Shown here: positions 1 through 39,500 of the stretch, piece after piece
How positions within the stretch are numbered: position 1 is the first letter of the stretch
Layout: each line of letters begins with the position of its first letter
Origin: Phoebastria nigripes
Lineage: Eukaryota; Chordata; Aves; Procellariiformes; Diomedeidae
Assembly (NCBI GenBank): GCA_035582835.1
Contig: JAYKAV010000478.1
Coordinates: 372,001 to 436,000 of the forward strand
Length of the DNA: 64,000 nt
Direction of reading: 5' to 3'
Position numbers and translations under genes: made by a program
Notes under the pieces: generated by a model
Databases searched by the model: none
The model's input: only the letters and a program-made list of their open reading frames with translations
Told to the model about the DNA's origin: nothing

Positions 1-24702
<24,702 letters not shown>

Positions 24703-25599
24703 AGCAGGAACGAGGCAGCAGCAGGAGCACTGGTTCAAACTGCACGGGGATGTGTCGTCAGGCAAAGCTGCGGCTTTCCTCTTTGCCTTCTGGATCTTGC
24801 TGAAAATCCCCTACAACAGATACCCCCTAGGCAAGGGTGCTGTGCCTCGTCCCACTGACGGAGGGGGAGCTGGCTTCTCTGTGCTACTACTGTCACAGCG
24901 CAAACGAGAACTGAGGATGCAAGTGAAGAACCTGAACCGAAGAGAAGATCAACGCTGCCATTTAAACAAGCACAACGCAGGGCTGTAGAGAAGTGAGGCA
25001 ATTTACCTAGACCCAACACCTAATATGTAGTCTTAAGCGTCTGTCTACACACCCTAATGGCCACCTAGTTGATAGGCATAGATGTTTTACTTGTAAAAAG
25101 GCTGCATAAAAGGAGTTTCCTAATGCTATGGACCACTGCCCATTCAACAAGTCGTCTGTCTGAACACAAAGGCTGGTGTACACAAACTACTTCACTATAG
25201 TAATACACACCAGTGTCCATACATGTCATGAGACTCTGACATAAATTTTCCCCCAAACTGTTTGCACCTTGAGAGAGAGGTATTTAGTAGATGTTCAAAG
25301 CTGAGTAGAAACTAATACTAACTCTGAAATTACTCACTCTTTAAACCTAATATGAAGAAGCGAGCTGGGGCAGGGAGGGGAGAATTAGGTTTTTGTATTT
25401 TTTTTTAATACGGTTTCACTGTGCTAGTTGTTAATCTGGATCCGTTTTGAGGAGGGAAAAAAAGACTGTCTAGCCTTTCACTATCAAGGTTTGATAGTCC
25501 CAATCACCTTCACCTTAAAAACCTGTCTCTGAACATTATCTGTGAGACCTGACACCATAAAAGATGCTTTCTAAAAGACTATCCAATAGCATAAATAGC

Positions 25600-25605
25600 A
25601 ATAAA
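25600..25605 (+). terminator. Candidate ABTB2 poly(A) signal AATAAA
   Basis: AATAAA about 900 nt after the ABTB2 stop, followed within 50 nt by a T/G-rich stretch (TGATGGTTTGTTCTCTCT). It is the first canonical hexamer downstream of the stop that I find. A later AATAAA lies at 27160-27165, so a longer UTR is possible. Confidence 0.4.
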
Positions 25606-28600
25606 AGTCTCCCTAAAACCCTGAGGAACATACAGCTTGATGGTTTGTTCTCTCTCTGGAGCTAGCTGGGATTAGAAGCTCTGACCTCTAGTCTCCGCGT
25701 CCACAGCCTCATCCGTGGAATGACGTTGTCTCCACAGATACGCTACCTCAGGGGGGACTGGGCGTAGTGCACACCCGACTGCTTCCTCGAGGTAGGCTGC
25801 AGCCTAACATTTAGGCAGCAGCACTTAAACAAGGTGCCTCAACTCAAATGCCCGAGATTCGCATTCTTCCTTTGTTCACAGCAGACAGATGTTTCTGGTC
25901 CAAATGGACTCATTCTAGGCCGCCTTCTAGCTGACTTAGGAGAACTAAAAGGAGACAGTTCAATCTACAGTTTTGAGTCTGAAGCAATGTTTTTGTGTGT
26001 GGTTTTTTGTTTTAAATAATCCCAACCNGAAGAAAGCAGTTAGTTATGTGAAAACACAGACCTTGCTCTTACCAATAGCTTTAAGGAAAGACCTTGAGAT
26101 ATTCCCACTGATCTCTGTTAGCACCCACCAAAAGCATTTGCTAAGACGCTTTCATTCGTTATAGGTGGGTGAAGGAGAAGAGGAAGCCGAGTTTTCAGTG
26201 GAGATCTACTGCTTCTTAGAAATTCAACAATTAATACTGTAACTAAACGCTGGAAGAAGGAGGCTCAGCTGGGCCCAAGCTCCAAAGCGCGACATAGACA
26301 TGGTTTAGGTAGATGAAGGGAAGGAGAACGAACTACAGCACCGCCCAACAAATCCATCAAAATCTGACATCGCTTCATTCTTAAAGGATTTACATCAGAG
26401 GCAAACTGCATGCAAGGATAAGAATGATTAATCTAGGCTCAGTAAGCTGACAGACGAGTTAGGGCACACTCCAATTTGTGCTTTAGGTACACATCCACTT
26501 CTGAAAATCACCAGCTTCAATAACCCTATTTATTATCAGAAAGCCATACAGGTGTTTCAAAATTATCACTGGTCTGCCTGAAAAATACCACAAAAGGCTT
26601 TATCTTGGAAAGTATTTTCAAGNAGCTGCTCCAGCTATCTGTACAAATATGTAGGTCCTCTTTTGTTGCTGTAATATTACAATGCTTTGTTAATTGTACA
26701 TTAATGTTGTCATTTATGTAAATGTACCAGGATTTTATTAACAACATAATTTTAAAATACACAGCTGCTGTTATTTATTCTGCTCTTCTAACAATGAGAA
26801 AAACCATATTTAAAGACACTTCTGTGGAAAAGGCAGTTGCAGTTTTAGCATCTTAAACGTGTTTCAGTATATATACCTAATGTTATGCTTTAAAACAAGG
26901 GATAGAGAGGCATTCATTTCCCATTCCTAGGCTCAAACATTTAAGTACCAAGTTTAAGTTGCATTTTCCCTAGCTGAAGTAATTTTTACCTGCTTTCCAT
27001 CAAAAAGCAGCAGACGGTAGCGTCTAAGAAAAATCCTAATTCTCGGCTTCTTCTCTGCAGCAGAAGAGACAGTGAGGGTTAAAGCAATTACTACCCTGGA
27101 GGTATTCAAGCATGCCTCAGAAGTTAAACATCTGATTCACTCCTTCCCAAATGCTAACAAATAAAGTGTGAACAAGCAGGTAACACCCCCTTTCCGAGTC
27201 ACCTCAGAACCCAAAAGGCTAAAATGGCTCTGGCTGGTGCACCGTGTCTGGTGCTTTGCTGTGGCAGGAGCAGGATTCATGTCAGAGCAAAGAGCATTTA
27301 AGAACACCCTGACAGCCACACAAAGTCAGGCATGCAACAGTATAGGAAGCAAGGGCATTTATTTATCTATGAATGAGGTAAGAAATATGCGGGTTTAATT
27401 CTGCTGTCAGAGCAAGAATTTGACCCAGAAATAACTTCCCACCACCGCCACCAAATTTACCCCATAAATCTTGCAGACCCCTACCGAGTTTCGGGATAAT
27501 GGCCGAGCTGTTACTCTGAATTTGGTGCTACCTCTACAGGACTCAAATACATTCTTAGGACTCTAAGCACATTTCAGAGGAAACCATTAATCCAGCCAGA
27601 ACCTGTACTTGGCTGCTGAGAATCTCGTCGTAATTTCGTTGATTTTCCCACCATGCATCTAAACAAANGGAACCATGCAGCGTATCTCTCTGGTGTAGCA
27701 AGACTTGAAATCCAGTTCTATAATAAGTTACCGTCACAAGCATTTCTTAGCATTTGATTTACATCATCCGAGAGAAGTCTGCTGGGAATGATGGATGAGG
27801 GGTGCTTTCTCTTGCGTTGTGCCATTACACCAGCACGCTTGGAAACCCACCAATACAAACACCGANTTGTTCTCAAGAATCATGGAATACAACACCTAAG
27901 ATTCCCTTTGGAGCACTTTTACTCTAAAAAGTAGATTAAATAGAAATTTCTTAGGAAACTAGTTGCATACCACCTCTATTTTATACAGCGCTGCCCTTGG
28001 AGTCCTAGAAAGTAACACAGCAGAGTTTGCCCAGCTTTGGGGAAGCACAAAACTTTGCTGGCCGTAATTCTATCATTTCATGGAGCAGAGGAAATAAATA
28101 GAGCTCACACATCTGCCTGAACATGCTTGATGACTTTCAGACTAAAATAAAACCTTTTTGCTTTACAATAAGCCTTTGCACAGCAGGCAAGCGCTGGCTA
28201 ATGTAGCACTGCTACTAACTGGCCCTTTGCCCTCACCAAATGCTGCCCAAGCAACCAGACATCGCTTCCTGCACCTGCCATAACAGAGACAGCCAAGGAG
28301 ACACAAGAGGGAAGAAGAGGAGCATGGTGACTCCCCTGAGGAATGGGGGCAGCAAGCTGCTGTCGCCACTGCCTGTGGCAGCGAAGAGGACTCGGGAGCT
28401 AGATCTGCCTCCCCAAAGGGTGGTTTTGAGTATAAGGGATCCATTAATCCACAGCAAAGAAAATATAATATTGTACTCGGCACTGTTTGCTCAAAGAGAG
28501 ACAGGAAAAAAAGGTTTCTGTCATATGATGAAAAATCACAGCACAGCAGGGAAAAAGGCAGCAACACCCAGCCCCACAGCTGGAGTCATTTCAGTGCTGT

Positions 28601-31600
28601 CCATTTTCCTACTGTTGGTAACTAGAAAACGAGCAGGCCAGTTCACAACGGCTCAGCTGGAGTACTACCCTCACGCACAGGGCAGTCAAAGCTCATTGCT
28701 TCACCTATGCACTCACTGGACGGGCAGCTTACTAGACCGAGCAGAGGATTTCACCCAATGCTCCCATCTCCACGTTTAGGTCAGGCAGGAGAAGGCTACC
28801 CGCGTCCCTCACCACCTCTCTCCATCCTCAGCCTTCACATGCCTGCTAACAGAAAGCAGTTGTTAGAAAATGCACGCCGTGAGGTGCATGTAGTTTTGGG
28901 CCCTTACCAAGAGACAGGCTCGTGATTCAGAGACTACATAGGGAAGTGACATAGTCAAACAAAAATCCAGCTGTGGAAGAAAAGAAAAAAAAAAAAAAAA
29001 CACAAACACCTCCCAAGGCTGTATCACAACGGCCAAATGGAAAAGACATACTCCCTCCTGCCCCTTCTACGCATTGCCCTTAGCCAGTACACCAACCTTT
29101 GCTTTCCAGGCAGCTCACTTCACCCTCACACAGCTGTGGGAGGCAAGACCCCTCCTGAAAGTACAGCCAGCTCACAGCAGCAGGGAAGATCCTCAGCTTC
29201 ACTGGTTTTACTTCCTCCCGGATACCTCGCAGAGGTCAGCTCGCTCCAGCTGTCAAAATAGCTGACGGGTCTCCAAGCAAGCAGGATGATTCCACTGACA
29301 ACTAGGTCACATCTACCCACCACCTGCCGAGAGCTGCTCAGCTATACGTGGCTTTCCCATTTTCCTCCAATTAGCCATAGTACTCCATCACTAAAGGCAA
29401 ACAAGCTCACTCGGGCACAGGAGAGGAGGAGAGAATGAACCTGCAGCAACGTGACACATCAGCGATCCAGGGAGCCCTGAAAAAAGGCCATAAGCTGACC
29501 TTGTAAGTTTAAAACAGGGCCTGAGACGCTAACGCGTGTGGTTACAGGGTTGTGCAAAGACCTGTCCCCCTGACTAGGAAAGAAGGAGACACGGACAGCT
29601 GAGCTGGCTTTGCCTGTGGTTAAATGCATGCGCTGCAATTAGCAGTACAACAGGCTCCTTCAAGCATGCACAGCCCCAGCTGCAGGGGATCGGGATACAG
29701 AAAGACCAGGAACCTGCTCTAGTCAGAGGGAAACTTAGGCTCAAAACCAACCAAACCAACCCGACCCTAAAATTCGAGGATACAGAACTCGCTCTCTTCT
29801 CAGCTCCTATGTTGCGTGGCATTTTTAGTGCACTTCTGGCTACAGAAAGACATGCATTCTTGCTTTGTTGTTGGACTGCGTTCAACTAGCCCTTACTCTA
29901 GCTGGAATTTTAACCCAGCTTGACTGATGGAAAGCACAGACAGAGGAAAATGTGGTTTGACTAGACTTGTTAAAAAAATAAAAATAAAAATCCACATCTC
30001 TCACTTATTTTAGATCTGAGAGCTTTTTTCCACTTTACTGTTCAAAGAGCAATAGACAGGCAGAGGAATCCAAAAAGCTGCCAGGAATCATAAAATGTAC
30101 ACGGAAAACCTGAAAAAGAATGGTTCAACTGAATACACACGTTTTCTGTAGAAATAGCAAAATTCTCCTCAAATACAACTCCCACTCAGAAATGGAGGGG
30201 CACGCATGCAGCTCAAATCCTCCAAGTCTTTTACAGCAAGCACAGTACACCCAGTTCACAGACAACAGAGCAAGAATTACTACAGCCTACAGAAAGCAGT
30301 GGAGGCAGCTCTAGAAAGATGTCAGCTAAATAGTAAAATTCGAGTCTGCTTGAAGAATCCAGTTTAATTTTGCCTACTATCTTCCACCTTGATTCACAGA
30401 CAATTTACAAGAAGTCTTGCTGGACTATAGATATTTTCATAGATCAGCTCCTACCTAGCCTGTCATCGTGAATGCTTCCAACGTACTTTCCCCAAGACAG
30501 TGCCAGTAAGTCAGGCGTCAAAGTTTTTGTGACTGCTGCCTGCTAGCATGAGACCGTATTTCCCGAAACAACCAGAAACCTCAGTCTGACTTAAGGCTTA
30601 CACAGTAACAGCTTCATCACAGCCACGTGTAGATGGGGGTCCCCGGGGCTGGGCAGGTCACAGCTTTGGCATAGTCCCGGCAGAAGCAGAGGACAGTCAA
30701 ATTCATACCCTGTTTCACAGCTATTTAGCACGGCCTTATAAACAAACAGAAACTTTGACATATTTTTCATATAAAGATGAACTTATTTTGAACTTCTTAG
30801 CCATCTGATCCTCAGCTTAGCCATTAAAAAACACAAACCAATTTCTGAGCCCTAACAGCACATGGGTGTTCTATAATAAAACTTCTCTTAAACCTTAGTT
30901 TTGAACCTATTAGTAGAACTCAAGTTTAACAGCCCTTCCGAGACACGCATTGTAATTTGCACCACTTCTACATTTTAAGGAAGTTCAATCAGCATTTCCT
31001 TAGCACAAAAAGTAACGTGCAATAAAAAAAAGCCTTCCGATACTGTCACCTATTAGACAGTAAGACCCAGAGCAAGTAAAACGCCACCACCTGGGTGAAC
31101 AAACCCAGCAATCTGCACAGGTTAGAGAATCTGAAATAATTACTGCTGCTTTATTAGTGCCACGTTTCAACATGCTTTAAAAGGACTCTAAAAGTGTTTA
31201 AAGCTTTGACTCGCAGCCTGTTAAACCACAGTTGAATCTCACCAAGCAGAGCATATGAAGTGGGCAAGCCAATGATATTCAGCCAGTACCCATTTGATAC
31301 CAGTTCCTTACCTGACCACCACTTCAACCACATCTTTGTCATCCCTTCCTCAAATGGCTAAAGGATGTGACGATCCATAAAAAAACCTTTTACTACAATA
31401 ACCATCCCTCAAATGGGACCAACTCGAGAGGTTTCTGCATTGAGCTAAGCGAGACACTGGAAAACCGCAGTCCTACAAGGTATCCATGGAAAATGTGTTT
31501 TTGATGCTGCAGAGCCCCTGAGCTAGGGAACAGCCTCCAGGCCCAGCCACGCTACTCCTGTTTGTCGGAACTGCTCTCCTCTCACCTGGCCGGAGAGCAT

Positions 31601-32802
31601 CCCCTGAAAGGGCTCCAGCACTAGCTGCTGCCCCTCCTGCCCCAGCCTGCTGCAACATCCCCTGCGCTACCACCTGGCTCTTTGTCTCTCAGGACCAAGT
31701 CAGGCACAGACAGCACCCAGACAGCAGCACGTCCAGCAGACCCCGTCCCCCAAAGCAAGGGGTTGTAGCTCTTCACCCCTCTCCCAGCAGGGCCGCTACT
31801 TACCCTATTTTTAACAGTAACAACAGCAAAACCAGAGAGAATGCACGCTCACCTTTTCTCCTGAGGACTGTGAAGAGCCTCACGCTTCTTGCCTTCTGTG
31901 TCTGCTCCTTTCACAACTTCTTTAGAGCTGGTTCAGGGCAGCCAGCCACCACCTCATCCCTGCAGGCTGCCAGCACTGCTCTTTCACACAGCTGGGTGAT
32001 AACGGGGCCCCTCATCAAGCCTTTAAGGGCTGCAGCTGCAGATCTCCCTTCTCAGGGCTCCACTGCCCCCCGCAATGTGGGGGATGTGCCCTTGCCACTG
32101 ACTCTCACATAGTAGCCTGCTAACCAAAGGTATACACAGGCTGTGCAGTGCAAGGCCCATGCTCAATACAGATGCTTCATAAAACAGCCTCCTAGGGAAG
32201 AAATACTGTCTTTACCTAGCAAGAAACTGTTTCTTCAAGGATTTGCTGGAAAAAGGAGCTGTGAGATCTACAAGTAAATATAATGCAGCTGTGTTATCAG
32301 CTGTAGGTAGGTCTCTCTGTTCCAAACCTAGGGTGTGAAGCTGGAACATCAAGACAATGCACCAGGGCACTCAGGTTTGGGACAGGGCCATTCTGTGTCA
32401 AAGGTTTGCCCTGGTTTTGAAGCCTCTGGAGTCTGACAGGCACCAGACCTAGAGTACTGCAGTCACAGAAAGCCCCAGCTCCAGACTGGTACATATTTAT
32501 TGCCAGTAGCAGAGCTGGGGAGTTCAGTGACTTGCCTGCTCAACCGGCCCCCAAGCAAAAAGAGAAGATCACTAAGACCAGGTGTCAGTATGAAAATGCT
32601 GATTTCCTGGCAACCTTAACACAAAACTTTCCAACAAAGGCAAGCAGCAGCTCTAGGTCAACAGATAGCAGGAAGAATGGCCAAAGCAGCTTCCCCAGCA
32701 CCTGTTAATCATGCTACCCTGCTTGAGAACTAGGAAATGTAAATGACTGAGCTATGGGAATGCTGAGACCTTGTAAGCAAGTGTGAATGCAAAAGAGCAG
32801 CC

Positions 32803-32808
32803 TTTATT
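32803..32808 (-). terminator. Candidate distal NAT10 poly(A) signal AATAAA
   Basis: TTTATT on plus reads AATAAA on minus, about 650 nt after the stop. It is the nearest canonical hexamer and may be used instead of, or together with, the ATTAAA at 33111-33116. Confidence 0.4.
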
Positions 32809-33110
32809 ACAGCTGCTTGAGGAGCACAGTAAGTAGGAACTATAGACTACCTTCCGAAATAGAAGTGTTCATTGTATACCCTGTGAGCAAGGACCAAATC
32901 ATGAGTCTGAACTGACAACATGGTTAGCGCTCACTGAATAGCCAGCCCCAAATAAAAAGTCAGTTGTCGTTCATAACGAAAACCCCCTCAAGCTACAAAG
33001 GCGTGGTAGTACTACAGCAGCTGCCTATATCAAGATGTGCTGCAATGCTAAAAGGTAGAGTCACATACCAAAGCCTAACACATTTCTATCCTTTGTTGTC
33101 CAAACTCTTT

Positions 33111-33116
33111 TTTAAT
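33111..33116 (-). terminator. Candidate NAT10 poly(A) signal ATTAAA
   Basis: TTTAAT on the plus strand reads ATTAAA on minus, about 340 nt after the NAT10 stop. It is followed on minus by GU-rich sequence (TGTGTTAGGCTTTGGTATGT). A canonical AATAAA is also present further on, at 32803-32808. Confidence 0.4.
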
Positions 33117-33456
33117 AACGACACCAACCATTAAGATGCAGGAAATTTTACAGATTGATCTGCACTCTTTGAATGGAAACTCTGGAGCTGCTAAAGCACC
33201 CTCATAATATCCCAGTGTGTTGCACAGTGCCTCGCTCAAGCTCCGCAGTCACACTTCATAAAAAATCCTCATAGACTGTCTCCTGGCAGTGTCACTGTAC
33301 TTCCCGTAATACAAACACTTTAAAAATGCCTCTAAGGCTTTTACTTCCCTCCAGCTCTCACCCCCCAAAAGAAAGTCTTTTGATTTAAAGGAGAATAGTA
33401 CTTCTTAAGTACAGACCCGTCACTCGTTAATTCAAGTTCACTGATTGGCTTTAAAG

Positions 33457-33550
33457 TCATTTCTTCCACTTCTGCTTTATATCTTTAGTCTTCTTAAATT
33501 TCTTCTGTTGCTTGGGTCCTCTTGCTGTTTCTAATTTTCTCTTCTTCTCA
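33457..33550 (-). CDS. NAT10: NAT10 coding exon 28 (terminal)
   Basis: Acceptor TTTCCCAG on minus. It encodes the basic C-terminus EKKRKLETARGPKQQKKFKK then TKDIKQKWKK and TGA at 33459-33457. The lysine-rich tail is the expected nucleolar targeting segment and the least conserved part of the protein. Confidence 0.96.
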
Positions 33551-36500
33551 CTGGGAAACAGAAACAAAATATCTGTTAAAAATACACTAGCTTCCCATCC
33601 AGCTGGGAAATTTTTGTTGTAAAAGGGGGGCGAGGGTCTACATAGAAGTGTGGTTGGGAGAAAATACTTCCAATTTCTTGGGTCATTTAAACTGGTGCTA
33701 GAGAAAGCACGCACTAGAGTATGACCTAGATTTATAGTGTCTTCAGATTCTCTAACCCAATTTGAATCCCGTAAGATCCTGATTTTCAGCTCTTGTCATT
33801 GCTTTTCAAGACACTGTGTCCTAAAGGCAATTCATATAGGGCATCTGGAATTTAGAGTACCTAGAAAAAAAATTACCACTGACAGTTTTAAGTATACTAT
33901 TTTGTTCCTGCACTAGATTCTGACTAGAGCAAACATGACAGAGCTCCCAATCTTTATAAGCACCGACAAGACTCTCTCATTCCTGTAAGGCTTCTGGAAA
34001 CCCACAGCTTCCAGCATTCATGAAAAAAAAACGTGAGTATACAAAGGGCGGAATAGAGATCACATAATTACTTCAGCTGTCAGGCACCCCAGGAAGNGGA
34101 TATAAGCGAGCAGGCAAGTCTCAACTATAAATCCCCAAGGAAAAGATGAGGAAAGACTCCCTGCTGGGCAAGGTAGAAGAAAGAAGATGGATGAAAAGGA
34201 AGGAACTGCAGAAACGCAGACTCAGTATTTTGCAGGCTTAAGCTCACATTTGAAAGAATTCTTCTTCCCTGAATTTGCATTTTCTCCAATGGGACTATCA
34301 TAGGCTCCCACCCAGTGTTGGCTCCCAAAGCAAACGGGACAGTTATGTGGCGTGAGTTCTTTCTTTAAAAGTGACCCAAGGGAGAAATAGTACCAACGTC
34401 TGTGCATGATCAGGATCAAGACTTAACCATGTCAACAGAACAAAGTTACAATAAGCAGCTAAGTTACATGAAGACGGGACTGTACTCTAGAGCAACGCAG
34501 AATTCACAGCAGCAGTCTCGCCGTTAGAGGAACCACTGAGTACTCAGTAGAGCTCTCAGGTGCTCACACCCTGATTTCTCCAGGAAAACTGAGAATCTAT
34601 CAAGGACGCTAAGTTCGTTTTATCTGCATTTAACTCTTCAGTTTCGCTCTTTTGAAAAACGTTATAATAAAGCCAGCAGGAAAGACCAGAGAAACCTCTG
34701 TGGAGTATTTCAACTTCCTTGACCTTTTCAAACTGACGACGGAAGCGTTCTGTCCTGCTTTGCTCAGCACCTCATTCCATTCTTCGTCGTCACCCCGGAT
34801 AATATATCTAAGTGAAAAAGGTAAAGGAAAATCCAAGTAAAATTGCTAGCACAAAGTAAAAAAAAAAAAAAAATAAAAAAGGTGATTATATTGTCAGGCA
34901 CACACTACTCTACAAACAAAGCCACTGCGTCAGCACCCAACCAAATCAGTTTTTGGAAATACAGACAAAACTAGACTGGCAAAGGGATACAATAGCTTGT
35001 CACGACTCTGTCAGCAGAATCAATGCAAACTAGGTCAATAGCAACCAACAATTGTCCCCATCCAAAGCTGGTCAGTGTCAAATGAAGTTCTCTCAGGAGC
35101 CCCCGAGACACAAAAACTGTTCTAGGAAAGCCTCTCATCAGAAAAGCAGAGTGCTGAGTAGAGTACATCTGTTATGAAAGCAAAAAATAAGGCCACAAAG
35201 GTTATACTTTCCACAGCAGTGGTGTGTACTTCTACTTTGCCCACTAGATTTCTTAAAAGATAGACCTTCAATCACTACAGCTTTAAGCCTGACAACCACA
35301 ATCAGATCTATATTCACTATATAGATTTCCTTTATAAAAGCTTGCAGGTTTTTTTTCTTTTTCCCCCTCCAAAAAAGAGGAGAAGGATGGTTGTGGTGGT
35401 AAAGGAAGAGGATGCAAAAAGCGATAGTTTATAACGGAAAGTTAGCTAAATTAGCAGCTGGTCTTAGACCAGCAGTAAGCTTGAATGGTACAGTTTTTCT
35501 GCATCAGTCCAGGAAAAACTGAAGACCTGCAGCTTTCTTTTGAAAAGAGAAATTAAGACAACAATTGCTATTCAAATAAGCTCACGTTCTGTGCCCCTTG
35601 CCTGGGTGTTCAAGTACCCTGGAAATTACATACAAATTTAACTAGGCAAAGCAGTCATGGAGCAAAATTGAGTGGTTGCTCTCCATCTCAAGTTCTTAGA
35701 GATTTAGAATAGACTAGCCTTTGTTCAAACAAGGCTGAACAATACCGGACAAAGCCTTTTCAAATCAAACAGCTCTGTCTCTTCTATTAGTTTTCTATAA
35801 CCCGTATTGAAAAGTGTTCAAAATAGATTTTTGTCTCTCTTTCCTCATGGAGGAGAACAGAAATCTATTTCTGGGTGAAAAAAAAGGGAACACGGTCCAA
35901 AATGAGAAACAGGTATGTAACACTATCAACGCTAAAAAATGGAATTAAAACTTTTAAAAAATTCTGGGTTTAGTGTTTTCCTCACGTGACTGACTTGCAA
36001 GTCACTTCAAATCACATCCATTTTTGTCCTTCCTTCAAAAAAGACAACCAAAGATTCAAAGAAGCTTTTATTCCTTTTCTCAGATTTAACAGAGATTAAT
36101 CTATTGCCAAAACAGACAATTTTTCTGGGATGCCAGTACAGTAAACAGGATTTATAAGACAAAAAGTGGGAGGAGAAGAGAGAGAAGGGAAAGAATCAGT
36201 GGCATGTGTAACTCCTGTTGGTCCAGAAAAAGAGACATCTGCTGACACTTCAAGTAAATTGCTGGTTCAGCAACTCAGTATCCTACAAATTGTCCAGCTC
36301 TACAGCAGTTAAAAGGCATCCGTGCACACTGTAGTTAGTAAAAGAAGCTCTGGTTGGTTGTTCTTTTTCTGTCGGTTTGGGTTTTTGATGGTTTTTTTTT
36401 TGTTAAAGAAGAGAATATTAAAATTAGCCAGGTACTATTTTCACTTGAGTTGCACACACAGCTAAGCTGGATAGCAGACAACAGGACCCGGGTATACTGG

Positions 36501-39500
36501 TTTGAGGAAACTAATGACTATTTCTCGAAGCACGGGAAACTGTAAAATTAGAAACAGTCCACAGCAAGGCAGCTTGCTTTATTACTCCATATTACAGAAC
36601 TATGTAACTTATATTTGTATAATATACATACTGTACACAGCCAGGATCAAGACTGACACATAGATACATAGTAAGAGCTACTGCCATGAATAATTTACCA
36701 TTTAAGTGACAAAAGAGAACAGACGTAAAAGAAGAATGTGCTCAAGCTCATGCCAGAGGCACTGGGACAGAGCTGAGAATTGATCCAGCATTCCTGTTTG
36801 CAGTCCATCTTCTGTTTGCAGCACTGTATGACGAGCCAGCCCCAACTCTAACAACAATTCAGGTCTACAGACAGACAGATCTCGCTGCTGATCAGCTGTG
36901 ACCTGCAAACTCGCAACCTTTTGCTTTCGGTTCAAAATACCAGCAGAAAAAGGGAAGTCAGTAAGTTCACACTTGGGAGTGTGACACACTTCTCAGGCAA
37001 TGAATTCATGTACTGAGGTAAACAGGTGAATGGCCTTGAACAGAAGCTGTTACTGAATTTAATTCATACTGGAAGGAATGTTTTGAGTGCGAAACAAAGC
37101 AGCTGCTAACAGAGCCAATGAAGACTAAGTTACTGGCTGTCAGGCACACAATACCCAAAGTTTCCATTAGCATGGCAGCATATACTTATCTTACCTGGCC
37201 ACTATTGAAAATACCCACTGCTATTTCTCATTTATTGATGGTTTGAGATTGTGATACTGCAACTACAGCCCTGNGCACAAGTCTCAGCAAGATGTGCGAG
37301 TGACCCGGCATTCAAACAGATACCACGGGAAAAGTGGATTTGAGACTCATACAGATAAATTCTTACTGTGTAAGGTCCATTTCCCTCAGCTTCCCCACTT
37401 CTTGCTTGTGTTTTTCTTGGAATTCCTTTGCGGCTTCTTCCTACAACAGGACAGCACAACAGATGCATTAAGTTTTAAGTGCAACAGTGACCATGTAATG
37501 CAAGGAAAACGCCTTTCCCACTGAAAGAGAAGTACCTCCCCTAAAACAAATACCAGATGATCCTGAAAAGCTTTTCTCTTTTATATAATTGCATTTTTAT
37601 GTTATTTGTATACATATACTTGTAATACATAACTCCAAGAACATCTTAGTAGGTTCTGCAAAGAATCTATATTGCCGATTAACAAAGCATGACCACAAGC
37701 ATGTAACACAAAGCTGTCAGGTTTTTAACTACCATGAAGTGACAGGCCTGATGTGGAATTCTTTCCATCCAAGAAAATTTAGATTTCAAGGCTTCTACAC
37801 CCAAGGGAACTCCATGAAGTGTTTACATATGTATGAAGAAGAAAGTTCATAATTACCAAATCGTCATTTAAAGATTTCAGTGTTGGCTCCATTACAATAT
37901 CCTTTGTTGCCACCATCTGCTCCTCCACAGCTTTTTCCTGGACTGTGTTGAACAACTGAAAATGAAGTAAGCCAACACATGTAAGACTTGCTGATGTTTT
38001 TTCTAGGTTATTGCTTTAAAATAATTAAGAAATGCTGTCTGTCCCCATGAAATTCTTCTAACCTTGCAAATATTATCAGGCAGTTGTTTATTTCTGATGC
38101 ATGCATTCCATCATACTGAAATAAAAAGCTCAAGGCTGCTTCCTGAAGGCAGAATTATATACAGCTTTTATAAAAAATATAAAACTAAAATCAGTCAGCA
38201 CTCAACGTCACTCACATAAATGTAGAGAACTCATAGTTTACAACATAATTAATACAGCATCACTTGATTAACATTTGCAGCTAAAAGCTGCATATTTATT
38301 TTTTAGTATGTTATTTTCTTCAAGATAATTATAAGGATGTTATGCTGAGCAAATCACCTCTCCAATGAACAACCTATGCCAGACTGCAGAAGCTTTGCTA
38401 CCGTATCCTGACCCTTGAGAACTAGAGGCCCCAGACTCGGCAAGCAATTGCAAGCAGTTGGCAAGTATTCTGTCCGCCTCACCATTTGATAACTCCTCAC
38501 GTCACTCACTTTATCACAGACATTAGAGAGAAAGAAAACCAGATCAAAACTTCCCAATTATTTCACTGGACTTCAAGGCTACCTCTAAATGACATGGGAA
38601 AAGTTTTTTTTCAAGGAAAGTTGAGATGCCACCAATGCAGTGAACAATCATAATCAAATGGCTCAGGCTCAGCTGGCAACANGGGTTGTACGCTCAGCAT
38701 TTTGGTCAGGACATTTCAACATTTAAAACCATAAGACAAGCACTATTATTTGGGAAAACACTATATAAATCAATGCCACAAATACCTGGTTTTTTCCACT
38801 GGGATTTTCCCATCTTACAAAGAAGTTTACATTCAATTATTTGGGACATGTTAAAGATAAACAGTTCCGATTCAGCTTTCTGTTAGTGCCAGGCTCAGTA
38901 TTGGAACCACACTTTGGTCCAATACAACCAAGGCAAAGCTTGTCATGATGCTATTACCTGAACTACTTTGCGGATGATTCTGTTGAAGAGGCCCATCAAC
39001 TGACTGCTGGGCAGTTCTACCTCCTTTTCCAGTTGGTCCAGAGATTTATGCTGTAGGCCAATCCCCAGAAAAAGGGCCTGAGGAAATGACACGTATTTCG
39101 GTTATAGAGGCTTTTAGAGCAAATACAAATACATAATACCCTCTACACTCCCTACATTTTACCAAGTCCTTGCTCTACTCAAGTAGTACAAGGCTTCCCT
39201 GGTACAAGCTGAAGCTTTGCTCAGATACACTGGAACACCCCTAAATTATTCTGTAGATGGCAGGTGCCATTCCATACTTAGTACAGATGAATACCTTTCT
39301 CCTGAAGTACAGTTCAAAAGCCAGAAGATTTTGAGGGGTTTTTAAGCCACAGTTCACACCATATTATAAACGCATGGAGTACTTCACTGAACACACAACA
39401 AAATATGATCCCTACAAATTTTATTCAAAGCAAACGCTAAAGGTGGAAATACACTACAAGCAGGAGAAATCATGAAGAGGACTACAAAAGAAGCAATTAA

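Larger units (their letters stand above)
24703..33456. other. Convergent 3' region: ABTB2 3' UTR, intergenic DNA, NAT10 3' UTR
   Basis: The 8.7 kb between the two stop codons. It contains candidate poly(A) signals for both genes and no exon, RNA gene or transposon that I recognise. Reading frames of 134 to 179 codons (28163-28567 minus, 28240-28779 plus) overlap each other and show no domain. Simple A runs occur near 28982 and 34860. Confidence 0.7.

Noticed and set aside
28163..28779. Overlapping frames of 134 (minus) and 179 (plus) codons in the convergent intergenic region
   Set aside because: They mirror each other on opposite strands, lack recognisable domains or splice signals, and fit chance in GC-richer DNA.
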